Positions 1 through 9,037 are shown, counted from the first letter of the stretch. The stretch: DNA of 64,000 nucleotides from Halalkalibacter akibai JCM 9157 (GCF_000513135.1 NZ_BAUV01000024.1:1-64000), one strand, 5' to 3'. Made by a program: numbers and translations. Notes: generated by a model from the letters alone, not told the origin.

Positions 1-67
1 GCCGTATACGGAACCGTATGTACGGTGGTGTGAGAGGTCGGGGGTTAGTCACCCCCTCCTACTCGAT
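1..67 (+). ncRNA. Group II intron, 3' end (domains V-VI), truncated by window edge
   Basis: The first bases read as the end of a bacterial group II intron RNA. A domain V-like hairpin pairs GCCGTA near position 2 with TACGGT near 21-26. It is followed by a domain VI-like stem, GGGGG at about 40-44 pairing with CCCCC at about 52-56, and the conserved tail CCTACTCGAT with its unpaired adenosine. In bacterial group II introns that adenosine is the branch point and the intron ends within a few bases of this motif, so the 3' junction is placed near 67. The reverse transcriptase ORF and 5' end lie outside the window. The element stops about 10 bases before the Shine-Dalgarno sequence of the next gene. 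Recognition is by motif and fold, not by alignment. Confidence 0.75.
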
Positions 68-88
68 TTTTGATTAGGGGGAACAGAG

Positions 89-274
89 ATGGAGCTATGT
101 CCAATTTGCAACAAAAAGAATAAGTGTGAAATGAAAAGTAAAGGGCAGTCTTGTTGGTGTTTTAATCAATCATTCCCTAAAAATATTTTTACATTAATTC
201 CAGAAAACAAGCGGGGTCTAGCATGTGTTTGTGAGCAATGTGTATTATTTTTTACAAAAAAAGGGAACTTGTAA
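89..274 (+). CDS. Cysteine-rich CWC-family small protein
   Basis: This 61-residue protein has CPIC at residues 4-7 and a central CWCFN motif, with CVCEQC near the C-terminus. That pattern fits the small 'cysteine-rich CWC' family, which is thought to bind a metal, probably zinc; its role is unknown. The start follows a strong ribosome binding site (AGGGGG, 7 bases before ATG). The gene begins directly downstream of the intron 3' end, so its own promoter, if any, is inside or beyond the intron. No operon partner is evident; the next gene starts about 80 bases on. Confidence 0.65.
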   Translation: MELCPICNKKNKCEMKSKGQSCWCFNQSFPKNIFTLIPENKRGLACVCEQCVLFFTKKGNL

Positions 275-352
275 ATCGTTGGTCTTTAACTTGAAAAAGA
301 CAATATATTTAGCTATGTATGGAATATGACTTGAATGAGAGGTTGGGATGAA

Positions 353-994
353 ATGAATCACCGACAGAACGTTCAACAAAGGAAAAATCAAACAGTAAAA
401 GTGGTTGGTGAATCTACACTAATGGCTACACCTGATCAAGTACAGATTAGGATGGGTGTGATTACGCAAAATGTAGAGGTAACAGTTGCACAAGCTGAAA
501 ATGCTGAAACTATGACCACTGTTATTTCTGAAATTCAAGAGCTTGGTGTTCAAGAAGATCAAATCCAAACCGTCGTCTACCGTATAGACCCTGAGTACGA
601 TTATATAGAAGGTGAGCAAGTTTTTCGGGGATACCGAGTCGTTCATCTTATTCAAGTCACTCTTTCTCAAGTTGGATTAGTGGGCACGATTGTCGATGCA
701 GCTGTTTTGAGAGGGGTTAACTCATTAACTTCAATTGACTTTATGGTGCAAGAACGCCAGGCGTTGTATTTAATCGCTTTACAAGAAGCTGTGAATCAAG
801 CTAAAGAAAAAGCTTTAGCTTTAGTAGAAGCAATTCAAGGTACTCTTCATCCTATGCCAATCGAAGTAAAGGAACTAACGAATGAATCATTTCCAGATAG
901 ATATCCAGCGGTTCTTTCTGCTCAAACAACTCCGATCCAGCCTGGTCAATTAACTTTTCAAGTATCAGTTGAAGCAATTTTTAGTTATTATTAA
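353..994 (+). CDS. SIMPL domain (DUF541, YggE/BP26-like) protein
   Basis: A protein of about 213 residues matching the SIMPL/DUF541 family: an early strand beginning VKVVGEST, the segment MATPDQVQIRMGV, a middle part with YRIDPEYDY and a C-terminal strand ending in QVSVEAIF. Family members such as YggE and BP26 form oligomeric channel-like assemblies and are linked to oxidative stress, but no enzymatic role is established. No signal peptide is visible, unlike many Gram-negative members, so it may be cytosolic. I prefer the ATG at 353, with GAGAGG 10 bases upstream, over the in-frame ATG at 335, which lacks a good ribosome binding site. Confidence 0.7.
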   Translation: MNHRQNVQQRKNQTVKVVGESTLMATPDQVQIRMGVITQNVEVTVAQAENAETMTTVISEIQELGVQEDQIQTVVYRIDPEYDYIEGEQVFRGYRVVHLIQVTLSQVGLVGTIVDAAVLRGVNSLTSIDFMVQERQALYLIALQEAVNQAKEKALALVEAIQGTLHPMPIEVKELTNESFPDRYPAVLSAQTTPIQPGQLTFQVSVEAIFSYY

Positions 995-1024
995 TAATGC
1001 TAAAAGGCGACTGAAAAAATGATT

Positions 1025-1198
1025 TGCACCCCAAAAGTTAGAGTTAGAATCTAACTTCTGGGGTGTATTTTTATGACCAAATATAGTGACGAGTTTAAAT
1101 TAACGGTAGTATATGCGCAACATATAGGGCCATTGACTACCTTTGTGAATATGCTAATAAAGATTTTTTTAGCGGATCATATCGAAATGACTGCTTGA
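1025..1198 (+). mobile_element. IS3-family (IS150-like) left-end remnant with broken orfA
   Basis: Bases 1025-1041 (TGCACCCCAAAAGTTAG) look like the terminal inverted repeat of an IS150-type element. As in that group, a complementary arm follows at 1051-1065 (CTAACTTCTGGGGTG), forming a 15-bp stem with one mismatch. An ATG at 1073 then begins with MTKYSDEFKLTVV, the typical start of IS3-family OrfA. The resemblance ends after about 15 codons and the frame stops at 1198. No right end, orfB or target duplication was found, so this is a dead fragment. It fills most of the gap between the SIMPL gene and the next ORF. Confidence 0.65.
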
Positions 1199-1303
1199 GA
1201 ATTGACTAGAAATAACGAATTACTTCTAGTTTTGTCATGTACTTGAATCGAAGGTTTAATCATAGTAGTCTTTTCATAGACTGATATGATAGGGGTTGCT
1301 GAT

Positions 1304-1918
1304 ATGAATAAAATACTTATTAGTATACTGGGAGTTATTGTGGTAAGTATTTGTATGTATTACATAACTACGGATCGTTCAAAAGGAGAAACTGTAGTAG
1401 ACGCTGAGGTTCTTCAAACAGAGATTAAAGAGGAAACGGAACAGTTGGAGGAAAATGAGGAAGCTGTTATTACCAAAGTTGATGCTTCAGAACAGTTGGC
1501 AGAGCCGGTAGCCTATCAACCAGGTCAAGAAACAGCTGTGAAAAATATAATTGCCAAGCAACATGATTTTTTAAACGAATTAGCAGGGTGGGGAAATGCG
1601 GAAAGTGTAAATTCTACTGAGCTACAACATGATCGAAATTGGATGAAGTTAGAAGAAGATGTTAAGTGGTTAATGGAAGAAGGTTTTGCCGAATCTTTAA
1701 TTCTTGAAGATATGTTGCATGCAACCGAATTTCTCTCCATTTCCAGTCAAACTGGGGATGAGATGGCCATTCGCTATCTTCACCGTATTTTCCATGATTT
1801 AGATGCTCATATAAATGAGGAAAAAGTAGATCGCATTTGGAATGTGACAATTGCTTTTGGTTCGGAAGGACAGCAAAATCAACTATATGCGTATTTATCC
1901 GGTTCTAATAATGAATAA
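1304..1918 (+). CDS. Hypothetical membrane-anchored protein
   Basis: About 204 residues that I do not recognise. One hydrophobic segment (about residues 4-21) is followed by an acidic, low-complexity linker rich in Glu and then a soluble C-terminal domain of about 130 residues. The likely topology is an N-terminal anchor with the domain outside the cytoplasm. The ATG at 1304 is chosen because AGGGG lies 8 bases upstream; the in-frame ATG at 1286 has no such signal. It appears monocistronic, between the IS scrap and the SMI1/KNR4 gene. Confidence 0.6.
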   Translation: MNKILISILGVIVVSICMYYITTDRSKGETVVDAEVLQTEIKEETEQLEENEEAVITKVDASEQLAEPVAYQPGQETAVKNIIAKQHDFLNELAGWGNAESVNSTELQHDRNWMKLEEDVKWLMEEGFAESLILEDMLHATEFLSISSQTGDEMAIRYLHRIFHDLDAHINEEKVDRIWNVTIAFGSEGQQNQLYAYLSGSNNE

Positions 1919-2027
1919 TTGGTGTTAATACATAATAGCAACTTATAATACTTTTCTCTCCATTTAAATGTTATTCTATAAAAAGTTCAAATACTCTTGC
2001 TAGAAAGGGTTCAATGGGGGAAATAAA

Positions 2028-2498
2028 ATGTCAATGGAATTTTATAAACAAACCGGCTTTTGGAAGAAGTCAACTCAATATAAACCAGGTGAACCATTAA
2101 CAAATGAGAAGCTCATAAAGGTTGAGGAGCATCTAGGTCGCCAATTGCCTGCATCCTATGTAACTTTAATGAAAGCACAAAATGGTGGTGAGTTGAAGCA
2201 TCGTTATGTTTTATTTGAAGATGGTGAAGCAGCCATAATTCCGTATTTTTATGAGGTAGACCTTGATCATGGGATTGGCTTGACTCCTGTTTTTATAGAG
2301 GAATGCGGTCTCCCAGAAGGGCTTGTTCTTTTAACAGGTGATCTTCATTCTTGGTTAGCACTTGACTATCGTAAGAGTAAAGATCCTTCTGTCGTTTATA
2401 TTTCGGAAGATGAGTCAGAAAGTGGTTTATGGGAAGAGTATCCGTTAGCATTAACGTTTAGTGAATTTACAGCTCGATTGTTTAGAAAAGAAGGATAA
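2028..2498 (+). CDS. SMI1/KNR4 (SUKH) family protein
   Basis: This 156-residue protein has the SUKH signature. An early helix around LIKVEEHLGRQLPASY is followed by LMKAQNGGEL, a strand with GIGLTPVFIEECGLPEGLVLLTGD, here split as GIGLTPVF and LPEGLVLL, and then HSWLALDYR with an acidic stretch DESESG. SUKH proteins are often immunity proteins of contact-dependent or secreted toxins, but many Bacillus copies stand alone. No toxin gene or polymorphic-toxin cassette is visible nearby, so an immunity role is only a possibility. A ribosome binding site, GGGGGAAATAAA, precedes the ATG. A strong terminator follows and the next gene is convergent. Confidence 0.75.
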   Translation: MSMEFYKQTGFWKKSTQYKPGEPLTNEKLIKVEEHLGRQLPASYVTLMKAQNGGELKHRYVLFEDGEAAIIPYFYEVDLDHGIGLTPVFIEECGLPEGLVLLTGDLHSWLALDYRKSKDPSVVYISEDESESGLWEEYPLALTFSEFTARLFRKEG

Positions 2499-2529
2499 AT
2501 ATGTAGTTTATTGGCTTTTTGATACTGTT

Positions 2530-2554
2530 AACCCCACTCATCATGAGTGGGGTT
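2530..2554. terminator. Bidirectional terminator between SUKH and SNF2 genes
   Basis: A perfect 11-bp stem, AACCCCACTCA paired with TGAGTGGGGTT around the loop TCA, sits between two convergent genes. The flanks are T-rich on the plus side (TATTT) and AT-rich on the minus side, so it probably ends transcription in both directions. Confidence 0.75.
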
Positions 2555-2567
2555 ATTTAACAAACTC

Positions 2568-5500
2568 TTACGTTGTATATGACAATAAATCTCTAATGTC
2601 ATCAGCACTTAATGACTGTAACGTTTCTTCCCCAGGTTGTATAATCGCGTCAACTAGTGCTTTCTTACGCTCATGAAGGTCTAGAATTTTCTCTTCGATC
2701 GTTCCATTTGCAATCAGTTTAACGACTTGAACATTTTTCGTTTGACCATAGCGATAGACGCGGTCAGCTGCTTGTTCTTCAATCGCGGGATTCCACCATG
2801 TATCATACAGGATGACTGTGTCTCCACCAATTAAATTTAAACCAGTGCCTCCAGCTTTTAGGGAGATTAAGAACAGAGATTTTTCTCCTTGATTAAACCT
2901 TTCAGCCATTTCTACACGGTTTTTGGCAGGGGTTTGGCCATCTAAATAGTGATACTCCCACTGGTTTTCATCAAAAGATTTTTTTATGATGTGAAGCATC
3001 GATGTAAACTGGGAGAATATGACCATCCGTTGTCCGGACTGTAACCCTTCTTCAACATATTCCTGAAGGCGCTCCATTTTACCAGACTGATAGGGCATGT
3101 CTTGATTAACTAGGTTCGGATGACAACAGATTTGCCGCAGACGTGTTAAGCCAGCTAATATTTCAATTCGTTTTTGTTGGAATTGGTTAGTTGTGATTGC
3201 TTCATTCACATCATGCGTTAGTTGTTTAACTTGGGCAACATACATTTTCTTCTGATCAGGACTCAGATCAGTATATTGAACCATTTCCATTTTGTCAGGC
3301 AATTCAGTTAGAACTTCTTTTTTTAGTCTTCGAAGAATAAATGGTCTGACTTTCTTTGCAATTTGTTCATTCTCAAGATCTTTGAACTGTTTCTTTGTCC
3401 CAAGCATACCTGGAAGCAGACTGTGAAAAATTGAATATAATTCATCTTGGTGATTCTCAACGGGTGTACCACTTAAAGCAAAACAACTATTTGCTTGAAT
3501 AGATCGGACAGCTTTTGTTGTTTTCGTCGTTTCATTTTTAATTGCTTGTGCTTCATCTAAAATGAGACTATGAAACAGATGAGGCTCATATATATCGCTA
3601 TCACGTTGAATCAAAGGGTAAGAAGTAATAAAAATATCGGCTTCGTTATAACGATCAAGTAGATCTTTCCGCATTTGTTTTGTTCCAGCAACGACTATTA
3701 CGTTCAGGTTCGGAGCAAATTTACTGATTTCCTTTTCCCAATTATAAATTAAACTTGCAGGGGCGATGATCAGCGCTTTAAAGGAAGATCTATTTTCTCT
3801 TTCGGCTTGTAAGAAGGCAATGGTTTGCACGGTTTTACCAAGTCCCATATCATCTGCTAATATACCACCTAATCCTACTTGAGCAAGAGTCCGTAACCAA
3901 CAATAACCATTTATTTGGTAATCCCTAAGTTGAGCTTTCAAGCCTTGAGGGAGATCCCAATCACTAAATTCAGGGGATTGGATATCAGCAAGAAGTTGGT
4001 GAAGCTTCTTAGATACACGTGTGTAGCCTTTTTCACGGTCGATTTCAAAAGCTTTGTGTAAGGGAACAGACATTTCTTTAGTTAAAGGCTGTTTAGAGGA
4101 TGAAACCGATTTAAGTACTTGTTTCATCGGGTCAAAACGGTCATGATTTAATTGCAAGTAGGCACCTGAAGATAACTTGTAATACTTGATATTTGCTTGA
4201 AGAGCTGAGAGTACATTCATAATGTCTTCTTCAGGAATTCCTTCGATTGAAAAAGAAAGATCAAGCCAGTTCGTTTCTTGATTAACATCTAAATGAACGC
4301 TTGGTGTTGAAGTTGGGGTAGCAATTACTTTTTTTACAGCTGACGATGTATAAACATCAAGATATGATTGCAATAAAGGCAATTCCTCAAATAAAAACGG
4401 AATAATCTTCTCCCAAGAAGTAAGGGTGAGCTGTCCTTGTTTAGTGTCAAAATCGGTTCGACTGAGATAATCTAAAATAACTTCTTCTCTTCTAACATCT
4501 CTAGTAATAATTTTATCTAGAGATTGTTTTATATCTTCAGCAAAGGGATTTCTAGTATGCTCGCCATATTCAAAAGCAACTCGACCAGTTAGAATACCTT
4601 GGTCTATATCAAGGAAAAACTTAGCTCTAAGTGGCTTGGTCTCGATGGTTTCTTGCAACACATCAGTCATTTCCACTTGACCAATGGATTGTAAAGCAGG
4701 AAGGACATATGAGCAAAAGGCTTCTAGCTCTTCTTTGGGGATTTTATCAATGACATTACCGTTTTCTGGAAGTTCCCCGATGATTTGTAGTTGTTTTGCT
4801 TGTTCCTCATTTAGTCGATAGATGTTATTTTCGCATACTAGAACTTGAAACTCTTCTTCAGCAAAATAAAAATCTAGCTTGTTTGAGCACTGTAATTCAA
4901 TATGATTCTCTAGCTCTATTGATTCTTTCATTGAAAAGGACAATAACCGTTGTTCGGCTAGTGGTTTAACTCTCACATCTGTTTGGATGTTTCCTTCAAG
5001 AGAATAATTGAAGGACGTATCTGTCAACTTGTCTAATAAAGGTTGAAGACTAATAGCTGGAATTTCTAAAAGGCGTTTTTGGTTCGAACGAAAGGAATAA
5101 GGTTGTCGCTCGGTTGCTTGTATTTCTAAATGCGTATAAATCTGCCTGAAAACGGCTAAATCCGACTCGGAGAAAAAGTGAATGGATGGATCATAACTGA
5201 AATTCGGAGTAAAAATATAAGATTCTTGAGAAATAGTCGCTTGAATGAATTCCTCTAGATCTCTTACAACATACATTCGTTTTGATCCAACCTTTAATTT
5301 TAATTCCACTTTAGAAATAACATCATTGCCATAGGAAGTTGTGAACAATAGTTCATATTCGACGAGTAACTGTTCTCTGGGCTTAGTAGAAGTAACTGGA
5401 AGCTTGGTCGAATAACCACGGAATCTTTCTAACATAATACTAGTAGAAGCTGATGTTGATTCGATATCAGCTATTATAGTTCCCTGCTCTTTTATTTCAT

Positions 5501-5777
5501 AAAGCAAGGCTATAATATGCTTACAAGCACCAGTGTAAGATAGTGCTGCTTCACAATCACATGAATATGAAATATCTTCTATGTCATAGATTTTAACTTC
5601 ACAATCATAAAGTGTCGAACCGTCAACAACAGCGCGGTAGGTATCTACTCTTGTACCACCTGTTCGATTTAAGTCTGAGATTTTTCCTAGACGGTGATAG
5701 TTAATTCCTCTATTAAAGGTTGCTTGATTAGTAGCAACAGACAAAATGAAAGCAGCCGTTAGCCACGGGTAGGGCAT
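2568..5777 (-). CDS. SWIM zinc-finger SNF2/RapA-type DEAD/DEAH helicase
   Basis: A 1069-residue ATP-dependent DNA/RNA translocase of the SNF2 superfamily. From N to C: a SWIM-type zinc motif near residues 65-85 (CDCEAA then CKHIIALL); a long helicase-associated region; the SNF2 N-terminal motor with Walker A DDMGLGKT near 640 and Walker B DEAQ near 741; and the C-terminal motor with GGTGLNLI and a motif VI-like DRVYRYGQ near 1000. Bacillus SWIM-SNF2 proteins of about this length are common, and a role in nucleic acid or RNA polymerase remodelling is inferred from RapA. The start follows AAGGAGGATCCAAC. It is a single gene ending at a shared bidirectional terminator. Confidence 0.9.
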   Translation of the reverse strand: MPYPWLTAAFILSVATNQATFNRGINYHRLGKISDLNRTGGTRVDTYRAVVDGSTLYDCEVKIYDIEDISYSCDCEAALSYTGACKHIIALLYEIKEQGTIIADIESTSASTSIMLERFRGYSTKLPVTSTKPREQLLVEYELLFTTSYGNDVISKVELKLKVGSKRMYVVRDLEEFIQATISQESYIFTPNFSYDPSIHFFSESDLAVFRQIYTHLEIQATERQPYSFRSNQKRLLEIPAISLQPLLDKLTDTSFNYSLEGNIQTDVRVKPLAEQRLLSFSMKESIELENHIELQCSNKLDFYFAEEEFQVLVCENNIYRLNEEQAKQLQIIGELPENGNVIDKIPKEELEAFCSYVLPALQSIGQVEMTDVLQETIETKPLRAKFFLDIDQGILTGRVAFEYGEHTRNPFAEDIKQSLDKIITRDVRREEVILDYLSRTDFDTKQGQLTLTSWEKIIPFLFEELPLLQSYLDVYTSSAVKKVIATPTSTPSVHLDVNQETNWLDLSFSIEGIPEEDIMNVLSALQANIKYYKLSSGAYLQLNHDRFDPMKQVLKSVSSSKQPLTKEMSVPLHKAFEIDREKGYTRVSKKLHQLLADIQSPEFSDWDLPQGLKAQLRDYQINGYCWLRTLAQVGLGGILADDMGLGKTVQTIAFLQAERENRSSFKALIIAPASLIYNWEKEISKFAPNLNVIVVAGTKQMRKDLLDRYNEADIFITSYPLIQRDSDIYEPHLFHSLILDEAQAIKNETTKTTKAVRSIQANSCFALSGTPVENHQDELYSIFHSLLPGMLGTKKQFKDLENEQIAKKVRPFILRRLKKEVLTELPDKMEMVQYTDLSPDQKKMYVAQVKQLTHDVNEAITTNQFQQKRIEILAGLTRLRQICCHPNLVNQDMPYQSGKMERLQEYVEEGLQSGQRMVIFSQFTSMLHIIKKSFDENQWEYHYLDGQTPAKNRVEMAERFNQGEKSLFLISLKAGGTGLNLIGGDTVILYDTWWNPAIEEQAADRVYRYGQTKNVQVVKLIANGTIEEKILDLHERKKALVDAIIQPGEETLQSLSADDIRDLLSYTT

Positions 5778-5871
5778 GTTGGATCCTCCTTAAACTTTTT
5801 ATATATCATAACATGATCTGTCAGAATGAGGGAACGACACCGTTAGTTCTCAATGATGGCTGATTAGTATA

Positions 5872-6378
5872 TTAATTAACGTTTCTTTTAAATTGTAATA
5901 ATATTAGTTGTGAGACAAGAGCTAAAATAGGTAATTTCAACAGTGGACCGATTACTAAGGTTAATGCTATTATTGGTTGCTCAGGAAAAGCAATCATAGC
6001 AACGGCTAGGGCAAGAGGAGAATTTCTAGCTAGTGTAGTCAAGGTTAAGCTTGCTCTCTCTTTGTATGAGAAACGCATGGTTCTCCCCATTTTTTGGCTA
6101 ACGATATAATTAATAATGAAAATAAAGAAATGGGAACAAGCAAAGATAATAGCAAATCCAAGTGTTGAAGTAAGATTAAGTCTTGAGATGCAAACATAGC
6201 AATAATAGTGTAGCTAAGAAAAATAATCGGCAACCAGCTTAAAGTAGAAGCTGTATGTTCTAACAGCTTCTGTTTAATAAGTAGCTTTGTTATCAAAGCT
6301 ACTATTTTAGGTATAACCAAGATAAGAAAAAGACTTTTTATAAGAAATTAAAGGGTATAACTTTTCAATCACATTCAT
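5872..6378 (-). pseudogene. Decayed ACR3/BASS-type arsenite efflux transporter
   Basis: The remnant starts at an ATG on the minus strand at 6378 (MNVIEKLYPLIS), after AGGTGG with 8-base spacing, and soon stops. The other two frames then carry later parts of an ACR3/bile-acid-symporter-like permease: LVIPKIVALITK, followed by FIFIINYIVSQKMGR, SYKERASLTLTT and IALTLVIGPLLKLPIL. These match the C-terminal half of the family, which is about 320-350 residues. The first several membrane helices are missing and at least two frame changes are needed. Unlike the single-lesion genes elsewhere in the window, this is a real pseudogene with a large internal deletion. No arsR or arsC gene is adjacent. Confidence 0.65.
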
Positions 6379-6537
6379 GTCAAACGCCACCTAGTGGAAT
6401 AACCTTATTTTACTTATCATAATTAGGTTTTAAGTATGAATGTGTATGCTTTACTATTTAATGTTGCTCTGGAATATGCTTCTCGCTCATAGTGTAGCGA
6501 AAGCAACCTTCACATAAAAGTTTAAAAGAGGTGTATC

Positions 6538-6951
6538 ATGTCTTTAGCATTAAAAATTACAACGTTTGAAGAGTTTGAACAGCACCTACCGAAAATTGAA
6601 CAATTCCTTTTGCTTCACACAAACGATATGAATTTAATTTTGTTCTCTTTACTTGAAGCAATTAATAATGCTTTTGAACATGGAATGAATCAAAGTAACG
6701 GTATTGTTATTAAAGTAAATATATTCTTAGATAAAAAACATTTAGTTGTGACAATTAGCCACAATGGAGTCGGTTTTGACTACGAAGAAAAATTATTAGC
6801 TGTAACAGACCCAGATCAGTATTTCCTTAATCATTTAACGAGCCTTCGCGGTAGAGGAATAGCTATTATGAAAAGATGTGCGGATAAGCTTACATATAGT
6901 GATAAAGGACGAAAAGTCACATTGTTTTTTAATTTAGGCGAAATGTCTTAA
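6538..6951 (+). CDS. RsbW/SpoIIAB-like ATP-binding (HATPase_c) protein
   Basis: A 137-residue GHKL-fold protein with an N-box (LLEAINNAFEHG, about residues 38-50), a G1 box (NGVGFDYE, about 77-84) and a G2 region (RGRGIAIMKRCADKL, about 103-117). This is the architecture of stand-alone anti-sigma-factor/serine kinases of the RsbW-SpoIIAB group. Those proteins bind a sigma factor or phosphorylate an anti-anti-sigma protein. No sigma factor or STAS partner lies next to it, so its target is unknown. The start follows AAAGAGGTGTATC. An MscS-type channel gene follows after about 80 bases and could be cotranscribed. Confidence 0.75.
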   Translation: MSLALKITTFEEFEQHLPKIEQFLLLHTNDMNLILFSLLEAINNAFEHGMNQSNGIVIKVNIFLDKKHLVVTISHNGVGFDYEEKLLAVTDPDQYFLNHLTSLRGRGIAIMKRCADKLTYSDKGRKVTLFFNLGEMS

Positions 6952-7029
6952 CTAATCTTGATTATTAAGTTAACAATTAATTTAAACGGGGCTTCCTAAT
7001 ATATAAAGTCTCTAGGTCCGGAGGGTACG

Positions 7030-7848
7030 ATGCAAGAAGTTATCTTATATTTTAATGATAATCCAATCATCTATAAATCATTTTTAAGTTTAATTATTTT
7101 ACTAATATACATTAAACTTATAAGAATTATAAATAGACTATTATTTAAAACAATCAAAGATAATAATTTATATTACATGACTCGGAAAAGATTATATTAT
7201 TTACATTCTGTCATTATAATCGTGATTTTTGTCATACTGTGGTCGGAATCACGTTTAGATCTAACTATTTATGTTGGTTTTATTTCAGCTGGAATCGCTA
7301 TCGCTCTTAGAGAGATTTTTACCAATCTAGCAGCATTAATAATCATAGTTATTCAAAAGACATTTGAAGTGGGAGACCGGATTATGGTAAATGATCGTGT
7401 TGGTGATGTGATTGATCAAAAGATATTTCATTTTGTCATTATGGAGATCAGCACGGGAAAGGTTGTTCATATTCCTAATAATTATATTTTTTTACATCCG
7501 ATCTCTAATGCAAACAAAGGGTTTGGGTATATATGGGGTGAGATCGAGGTACGACTTACTGTAGAGAGTGAGTGGGAAGTAGCAAAAGAGCGATTTGAGA
7601 TTATACTAAATAAGCATGTTTATCATATAGCAGCCGAAGCAACGGATAAAGTACGTGAAGCCTCAAAAAAATATAGAATCCATGATCAAAATCTAAATCC
7701 AAAAGTGTACATGGCAGTAAAAGATGGTGTTATTATACTTACAATGAGGTATTTAATGGATCCTAGACAGTCTAAGGTAATAGAAGATCGAATTTGGAGT
7801 GAAATACTTCTTTACGTTAAAGGAAACGATTCCGTTCACCTAAAGTAA
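7030..7848 (+). CDS. MscS-family small-conductance mechanosensitive channel
   Basis: A 272-residue membrane protein. Hydrophobic helices lie at about 15-35, 55-75 and 80-115; the last contains the MscS pore motif region with GFISAGIAIALREIF. The beta domain follows, with FEVGDRIMVNDRVGDV and HIPNNYIF, both characteristic of the family, and a C-terminal alpha/beta region. MscS channels release solutes on hypo-osmotic shock, and in Bacillus several paralogues coexist. The ATG lies 7 bases after CGGAGGGT. It sits downstream of the RsbW-like gene with no terminator visible between them. Confidence 0.85.
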   Translation: MQEVILYFNDNPIIYKSFLSLIILLIYIKLIRIINRLLFKTIKDNNLYYMTRKRLYYLHSVIIIVIFVILWSESRLDLTIYVGFISAGIAIALREIFTNLAALIIIVIQKTFEVGDRIMVNDRVGDVIDQKIFHFVIMEISTGKVVHIPNNYIFLHPISNANKGFGYIWGEIEVRLTVESEWEVAKERFEIILNKHVYHIAAEATDKVREASKKYRIHDQNLNPKVYMAVKDGVIILTMRYLMDPRQSKVIEDRIWSEILLYVKGNDSVHLK

Positions 7849-7950
7849 TTACTCTTGGTATAAAAGTCTTTGAAGTTTTATGAAATGATTGGTAGACAGG
7901 TCTGTTTGGATGTATAAATGTTTTAAGGGGAAATGAGGAGGAATTTAAAA

Positions 7951-8967
7951 ATGATTGATTTAAGAAGTGACACCGTAACGAAACCGACCTCTAAGATGAG
8001 AGAGGCGATGTTAACAGCACCACTAGGGGACGATGTATATAAAGAAGATCCAACCGTTATTCAATTAGAGGAGTTAGCTGCAGAAACTTTAGGAAAAGAA
8101 GCGGCATTGTTTGTAACGTCCGGAACACAAGGTAATCAAATTGCAGTTTTAACTCATTGTGTAAGAGGAAATGAAGTAATACTTGAGAAAGACTCACACA
8201 TTTTCTATTACGAAGGAGGAGCTATATCAGCTTTTGCGGGCGTTCAAACACGTACGCTTCCAAGTTTTAAGGGGGCAATGGATCCAAGAGAGGTTCAAGC
8301 CGCTTTACGAGGAGAAGATATTCACGAACCCGAGACTGGTTTAATCTGTTTGGAAAATACGCATAATCGTGCAGGTGGAGCAATTGTTCCGGTTGAGAAT
8401 ATGAGAGAGATTTATCAAATCGCTAATGAAACAAACATTCCATTACACCTTGATGGAGCACGATTATTTAATGCTGCAGTTGCGTTGAACGTTTCGGTGA
8501 AAGAATTCACTAAATATACGTCGACGGTGCAAATCTGTTTATCAAAAGGTTTAGGAGCACCTGTAGGTTCCATCATTGCTGGTAGTCATGAATTTATCAT
8601 GAAAGCTAGAAAATGGAGAAAGAGATTAGGCGGTGGATTGAGACAAGCAGGAGTTTTAGCAGCCCCTGGTATTATTGCATTAACGGAAATGGTTGATCGT
8701 CTAGCTATTGATCATGAACACGCACAGTATCTTTCCAATGAAATGATGAATATACCTAAACTAAAAGTTGTCAATGCTGTAGATACCAATATTATATTAG
8801 TTGATATCTCCGACACTCGAATGTCTTCAACTACATATTTAGAGAAGCTAAAAGAAAAAGGTGTGTTGGCAGTAGCGTTTGGTCCATCTGTTGTTCGGTT
8901 AACCACACACTTTGATTTGACAAAAGAACAGTTGGAAAAGGCAATCGTTGCAATGGCGAAGATTTAA
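7951..8967 (+). CDS. ltaE: Low-specificity L-threonine aldolase
   Basis: A 338-residue PLP enzyme of fold type I that splits L-threonine or L-allo-threonine into glycine and acetaldehyde. Family motifs are complete: MIDLRSDTVTKP at the start, DDVYKEDPTV, FVTSGTQGNQ, LENTHNRAGG, HLDGARLFNAA and the PLP lysine in SKGLGAPVGS. The start at 7951 is set by GAGGAGG 8-9 bases upstream; the in-frame ATG at 7933 overlaps that site and is rejected. It is a single gene, followed by a long non-coding stretch leading into the riboflavin leader. A weak 8-bp stem without a T-run (8977-8996) is the only structure seen after its stop. Confidence 0.88.
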   Translation: MIDLRSDTVTKPTSKMREAMLTAPLGDDVYKEDPTVIQLEELAAETLGKEAALFVTSGTQGNQIAVLTHCVRGNEVILEKDSHIFYYEGGAISAFAGVQTRTLPSFKGAMDPREVQAALRGEDIHEPETGLICLENTHNRAGGAIVPVENMREIYQIANETNIPLHLDGARLFNAAVALNVSVKEFTKYTSTVQICLSKGLGAPVGSIIAGSHEFIMKARKWRKRLGGGLRQAGVLAAPGIIALTEMVDRLAIDHEHAQYLSNEMMNIPKLKVVNAVDTNIILVDISDTRMSSTTYLEKLKEKGVLAVAFGPSVVRLTTHFDLTKEQLEKAIVAMAKI

Positions 8968-9037
8968 ATGATTCAAGATAATTCGTTTGAATTATCCTAG
9001 CCATTTTATATTAAAACTTAACAAGGATTTAAATTTC

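Noticed and set aside
2461-2676. 71-codon plus-strand ORF after the SUKH gene
   Set aside because: It runs through the bidirectional terminator and into the 3' end of the SNF2 gene, and has no start signal.
2028-5777. SUKH protein plus SNF2 helicase as a defence or toxin-immunity island
   Set aside because: No nuclease, methylase, toxin or polymorphic-toxin features lie nearby, and both families occur singly in Bacillus.
8977-8996. 8-bp hairpin after threonine aldolase as terminator
   Set aside because: GATAATTC/GAATTATC is AT-rich and not followed by Ts, so it is too weak to call.
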